Below, piece after piece: positions 28,201 through 31,497 of a stretch of DNA of 31,497 nucleotides (positions are counted from its first letter, which is position 1; every line of letters starts with the position of its first letter). The position numbers and the translations under genes were made by a program. The notes under the pieces are model-generated. The model made no database searches. It was not told where the DNA came from and worked only from the letters and a program-made list of their open reading frames with translations. Source of the DNA: Zygophlyctis sp. KS116 (Eukaryota; Chytridiomycota); the NCBI GenBank assembly GCA_054661495.1, contig BAAFSQ010000103.1, positions 1 through 31,497 on the forward strand, written 5' to 3'.

Positions 28201-30807
28201 TTAGTGCCATTTATATGTTTTAGAATTTCAAATAGGCTTGTTGCAGAATCAGTATATCCCAGCCTGAGGAAGCAGAATGCAATCTTGATCAGTACATCAA
28301 TAAGTTCTAGTGTAAATTCATGATTGAATACCTTTTGTAGTGCAATTTGAGGCTTCCATACCCATATACAATTTCAACAACGATTTAGAAATTGAAATGA
28401 TTTCAACTGGCTTATCTAATAGGTTAAAGAAAACTAATGCATGTTTTAGAAGCTCAGCCAGAGATTGTTTTTCATTTCCTTGGGATTGGTCAGTGACTTC
28501 ATCTATTCGTTCAAGTAGTGAAATGAAAACAATTAGTGGTTTTTGAAAATCCATATCCATTTCATGTAAACAAACTAATTGATAAAATACACTTTCGAAA
28601 AGTGTAGGAAGTCCGTTCTGAGCGTCGCTGAGCTGAGAAAAATACTGCAGTGCCTTTTCAAAATTTCCAGTATCACGACAGCAGTGTCCCAGCATTAAGT
28701 TTATTCTAAAAGCTTTAAGAAAAAAATACCTACCGAACTTTCACGTCACATTGAAATGTGAGAGATTTCATACGCTCCAAAATAGGCAATTGAATTTTGG
28801 ACGTATTAACTGAATCATGCATTGCAATTAGTGTGTTTAATTCGTAATCTAATATACAATAAAGTTTTTCATCAGTTAAAGAGCCGCTAGAAATTAATTC
28901 TAAAATAGGTGCATATTTTTCACAGTCATTAGCTAAGACAGCCTTGACATATCTCTGGATAGTTTTTAAAAGCACAGAGTTGGAAGAATCCCCTGAAAAA
29001 TTGACCCATTCCCCCATAGGCACAGATTGAATTACTTGTTTCCATTTTCTTATGCCGTCAGTTTTGTTAGACAATGAAAGATATATTGATGCTATCAAAT
29101 CCTGTTTCTTGACCAATTGTATCCAACCATCAGACTTGTGATCGTGGGTTTTTAAGAAATCCTTGTAAACACTTTCAGAAGATTCTGCGAATCCTAATGC
29201 AATTTGAGGATATCCTTTATAAAGAAGTCCGGCAACATTATAAAGAGTGGACGAAATATGCACTAGAGATTCAGTATTACTTGAAATGATCAGCAAATTC
29301 TTGCAAAATTCAAGCAGTCGGTAGCAAGGTTCGTGAAACTCTTGATTATTTGCGATCGTCTTGACTACAAAATGACAGTATGATTCTGCTAAGGTTAGAA
29401 TAAACTGATTTTGAGCTGATTTTTTTATATCCTGGTTCAATTGCGTCGAAAATTGTTCAACTATTTCTGTCAATATTCCAAGCAAAAGACTCGAAATTTC
29501 CTTGGTTTCATTGCTCATCTTTGCCACCATTACCAGTGGTTTAATACCAAATCTACAATCCTGCAGCGACCACGAAACCTTTTCTCTTTTCAAATCATCC
29601 AATACATCTTCAAGACTAGAGAGTAGCGTTTTTTCCTCTATTTTTAAACTAAATTGCATACCATCAACTCCCAAAATCTCTTGTAACCCAATAAACACAT
29701 CTTTAATTGTTTTTAAAGACACCGAAACTCGAGACAATTCCTTTAAACAATTTTTACCATAATTATAATCCTTTTTGGATTTCAACTATTTTTTAACCCT
29801 GATATTTATTTACCTCTTTTGCTAAATCTACATAGTCTTGAACCCAATTTAAGTGGCTAGAAGAAACCTTTTCAGGCTTTGAAATTTGTAAATAACCCAA
29901 CAAATCCCTATAATATACTATTAATTCGTTTAAATCTGATTGAGGATGCCTCCTAAAACTTGCTGCTATTTTTAGTATTTGATCATGTAAATAATCCCCT
30001 CTAATTTCATCTAAAAAATGTATAGATAATTTTCTAACATGCAAAAGACTTTTAGAATCTTTTTTAAATTAGAAAGTGCGTATACCTGTTAAATTCCCTC
30101 CTTTTAATAATATTCTATGCAAAAACTCGCAATGCTTCTTTTTCCTTTGATCATCTAAACTTGATAATGTCTCCAAAATCCCTCCTGATTGCATCAATAG
30201 TTCTTCAAGCTTCTAATATTTTAATAAGCACAAATACTTTATAATCTATTTTTCCTCCGGCAAGAATCCAAATCCTAATAATATTTGTCCAGACAGTGAC
30301 TATAAGTGAATTCTTTTCTATAGTTTTTTGTTTTTTGAATGATATAGACATCAAGTTTTGTGCTTTTAATTGAATTGAATTTGGACATCCCTTCCCTTTA
30401 CTTAAATTCAAGTTCTTCTGGGTCGTTTTCCTTAGACTTACTGTAAGCCGTGATATAATAAATTCTAAAATATCCAGAGCTATCATATACTCTTTTTTTT
30501 CTAAAAATCTGTTTGCTAGATTACTAAACAGCTTTTCTAAATCATATAATTTTAGATTCAACAAATGTTCCTTTTGTAGCGCAGTAGATATTATTCTGTT
30601 TAGCAGAGATAATAACAATTCAATTCTAGATTCTGTCCATTCAGTACAAGATAATGTATCTTTAATAATTATATTTAGAGCTTTTAGTCCGTAGAGAGCT
30701 CCTTTTCCACCATTCCCCTCTTTTGTATCAAGGAGTTTAAAGACTTTGACCAGGAAAGGCCGTTCAATACTTTGGAAATCCTTTAATTCTTCCATTAAGA
30801 GTTCCAT
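25199..30807 (-). CDS. ESP1: separase (C50 cysteine protease)
   Basis: Fourteen exons give 1749 residues. Introns (plus coordinates) are 30213–30237, 30059–30085, 29786–29813, 28706–28733, 28307–28331, 28101–28131, 27846–27874, 27595–27620, 27406–27431, 27249–27276, 27036–27062, 26754–26783 and 25704–25732, all 25–31 nt. Separase cleaves the cohesin kleisin at anaphase onset. The C-terminal protease has the catalytic His in YFGHGGGEQY (about residue 1614) and Cys in FLMGCSSGKI (about 1640), then SPAVVASLWDVTDRDLDRF and VYGLPVF. The upstream ~1400 residues are helical, with TPR-like runs such as MLGHCCRDTGNFEKALQYFS. The length is within the fungal range. The start is the ATG at 30807, with an uncharacterised gene ending 114 bp upstream. 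Confidence 0.93.
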
Positions 30808-30921
30808 GTGCGGAGATTGTTTTCAAATTTCAAGCTACGGTTCCTTGAGATAAATCGGACAAAATTAAAAACTCAAGCCTCAGTCACAAGAATGCAATAC
30901 TTAAAATTGTTACAAAGACTC

Positions 30922-31497
30922 TTAAATGCAACCTCCTGGTATAAGTAATGGAAGTATGTCTCCAGTAATATCAGATGATCCACAACTACATTTAAAGTAC
31001 ACACCAAAATTAGAACTTTTATCGGCAGAGCACTAGAATAAATTTATATATAACTTACATCAGATTTGCTATCTGAACATTGAGATGCACAGATTTCTTC
31101 CCAAACATTACAGAATCCATTAATCCCAGAAATGGATCCTTCTGAAAGGCATGTGGGGTTTACCTCATTACTCGTACTTGATGTGGTAGAAACAGTAGTT
31201 TTGGAAGTACTGCTAGTGCTAGAGGCTGTGGCACTCGTTGTGCTAGAAGTACTGGTTGAAGTAGATGTCTTGCTGGTACTAGAAGACGTGCTCTTTGAAG
31301 TCGTAGTCGTGCTGGTACTAGTAGTCGTGCTGGTAGTCGTGATAGTAGTTTTACTGGTAGTACTAGAAGTAGTTGAACTAGTAGAAGTTGTACTAGAAGT
31401 AGTTGAACTAGAAGTAGTTGAACTAGTAGAAGTTGTACTAGAAGTAGTTGAACTAGAAGTAGTTGAACTAGTAGAAGTTGTACTAGAAGTAGTTGAA
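30922..31497 (-). CDS. Ser/Thr-rich, Cys-terminated probable secreted or wall protein (5' cut)
   Basis: Only the 3' part lies in the window. One 26-nt intron is at 31033–31058. From the window edge to about 31180 the protein is almost pure Ser/Thr with a few Ala, Lys and Val, as in O-glycosylated mucin-like stalks of fungal surface proteins. A compact C-terminal domain of about 65 residues follows, with eight cysteines in the pattern C-x9-C-x6-C-x3-C-x6-C-x11-C-x-C-x16-C, ending GGCI and a stop. There is no hydrophobic GPI-anchor tail, so secretion or disulfide or wall linkage is more likely than a lipid anchor. The signal peptide would be beyond the window. I do not recognise the Cys domain by name. 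Confidence 0.72.
31381..31497. repeat. 45-bp tandem repeat in the Ser/Thr-rich coding region
   Basis: Perfect 45-bp units at 31381–31425 and 31426–31470, and a partial third to the window edge. The unit encodes 15 residues of Ser and Thr only. Since 45 is a multiple of three, copy-number change keeps the frame. More copies probably continue outside the window. Confidence 0.9.

Overview
This is a nuclear segment of a compact, AT-rich eukaryotic genome, most likely fungal or from an early-diverging fungus-like lineage. The gene content points that way: SLH1/ASCC3, OCT1, ADE13, FES1, SEC2, separase, and a CUE–AlkB–GRF protein of the fungal kind. I cannot name the genus. All protein-coding calls rest on protein-family recognition plus hand-built splice models. 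I placed 43 introns in 11 complete genes and one partial gene. Of these, 42 are only 23–31 nt long; the exception is 232 nt.

Layout from left to right: the 3' part of a tRNA-Ser(AGA) (+), an MGST3-like membrane glutathione transferase (+), ribosomal protein eL42 (+), phosphopantothenate–cysteine ligase (−), a TTC27/Emw1 TPR protein (+), the SLH1/ASCC3 double-cassette helicase (−, 9 exons), a 595-bp spacer, mitochondrial intermediate peptidase OCT1 (+), a CUE–AlkB–GRF dioxygenase (−), a tandem family of four small single-pass membrane proteins with repeated C-terminal LPxY motifs (+), a disordered protein of unknown function (+), adenylosuccinate lyase (−), FES1/HspBP1 (+), the Rab GEF SEC2 (−), a conserved uncharacterised 'FFYRPKV' protein (+), separase (−, 14 exons), and the Cys-rich C-terminus of a Ser/Thr-rich, probably secreted protein cut by the window edge (−).

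The housekeeping genes mostly alternate strand. Convergent stop codons lie 14–151 bp apart, and one pair overlaps by 35 bp. Divergent start codons are as close as 24 and 28 bp. The genes do not form one pathway: they cover ribosome and collided-ribosome handling (eL42, SLH1), CoA and purine synthesis, mitochondrial import processing, polarised secretion, chaperone cycling and chromosome segregation.

The accessory part of the window is 15305–18476. There, four genes share a near-identical cytosolic tail and 3' flank but carry three different N-terminal/transmembrane heads. This is the best candidate for a lineage-specific, recombining membrane-protein system. The twin LPxY motifs suggest, but do not prove, recruitment of a Nedd4/Rsp5-type ubiquitin ligase. 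Other points of interest are the uniformly tiny introns and the one long intron, telomere-like AAACCTA repeats upstream of the eL42 gene, and the unexplained GC-richer spacer before OCT1.
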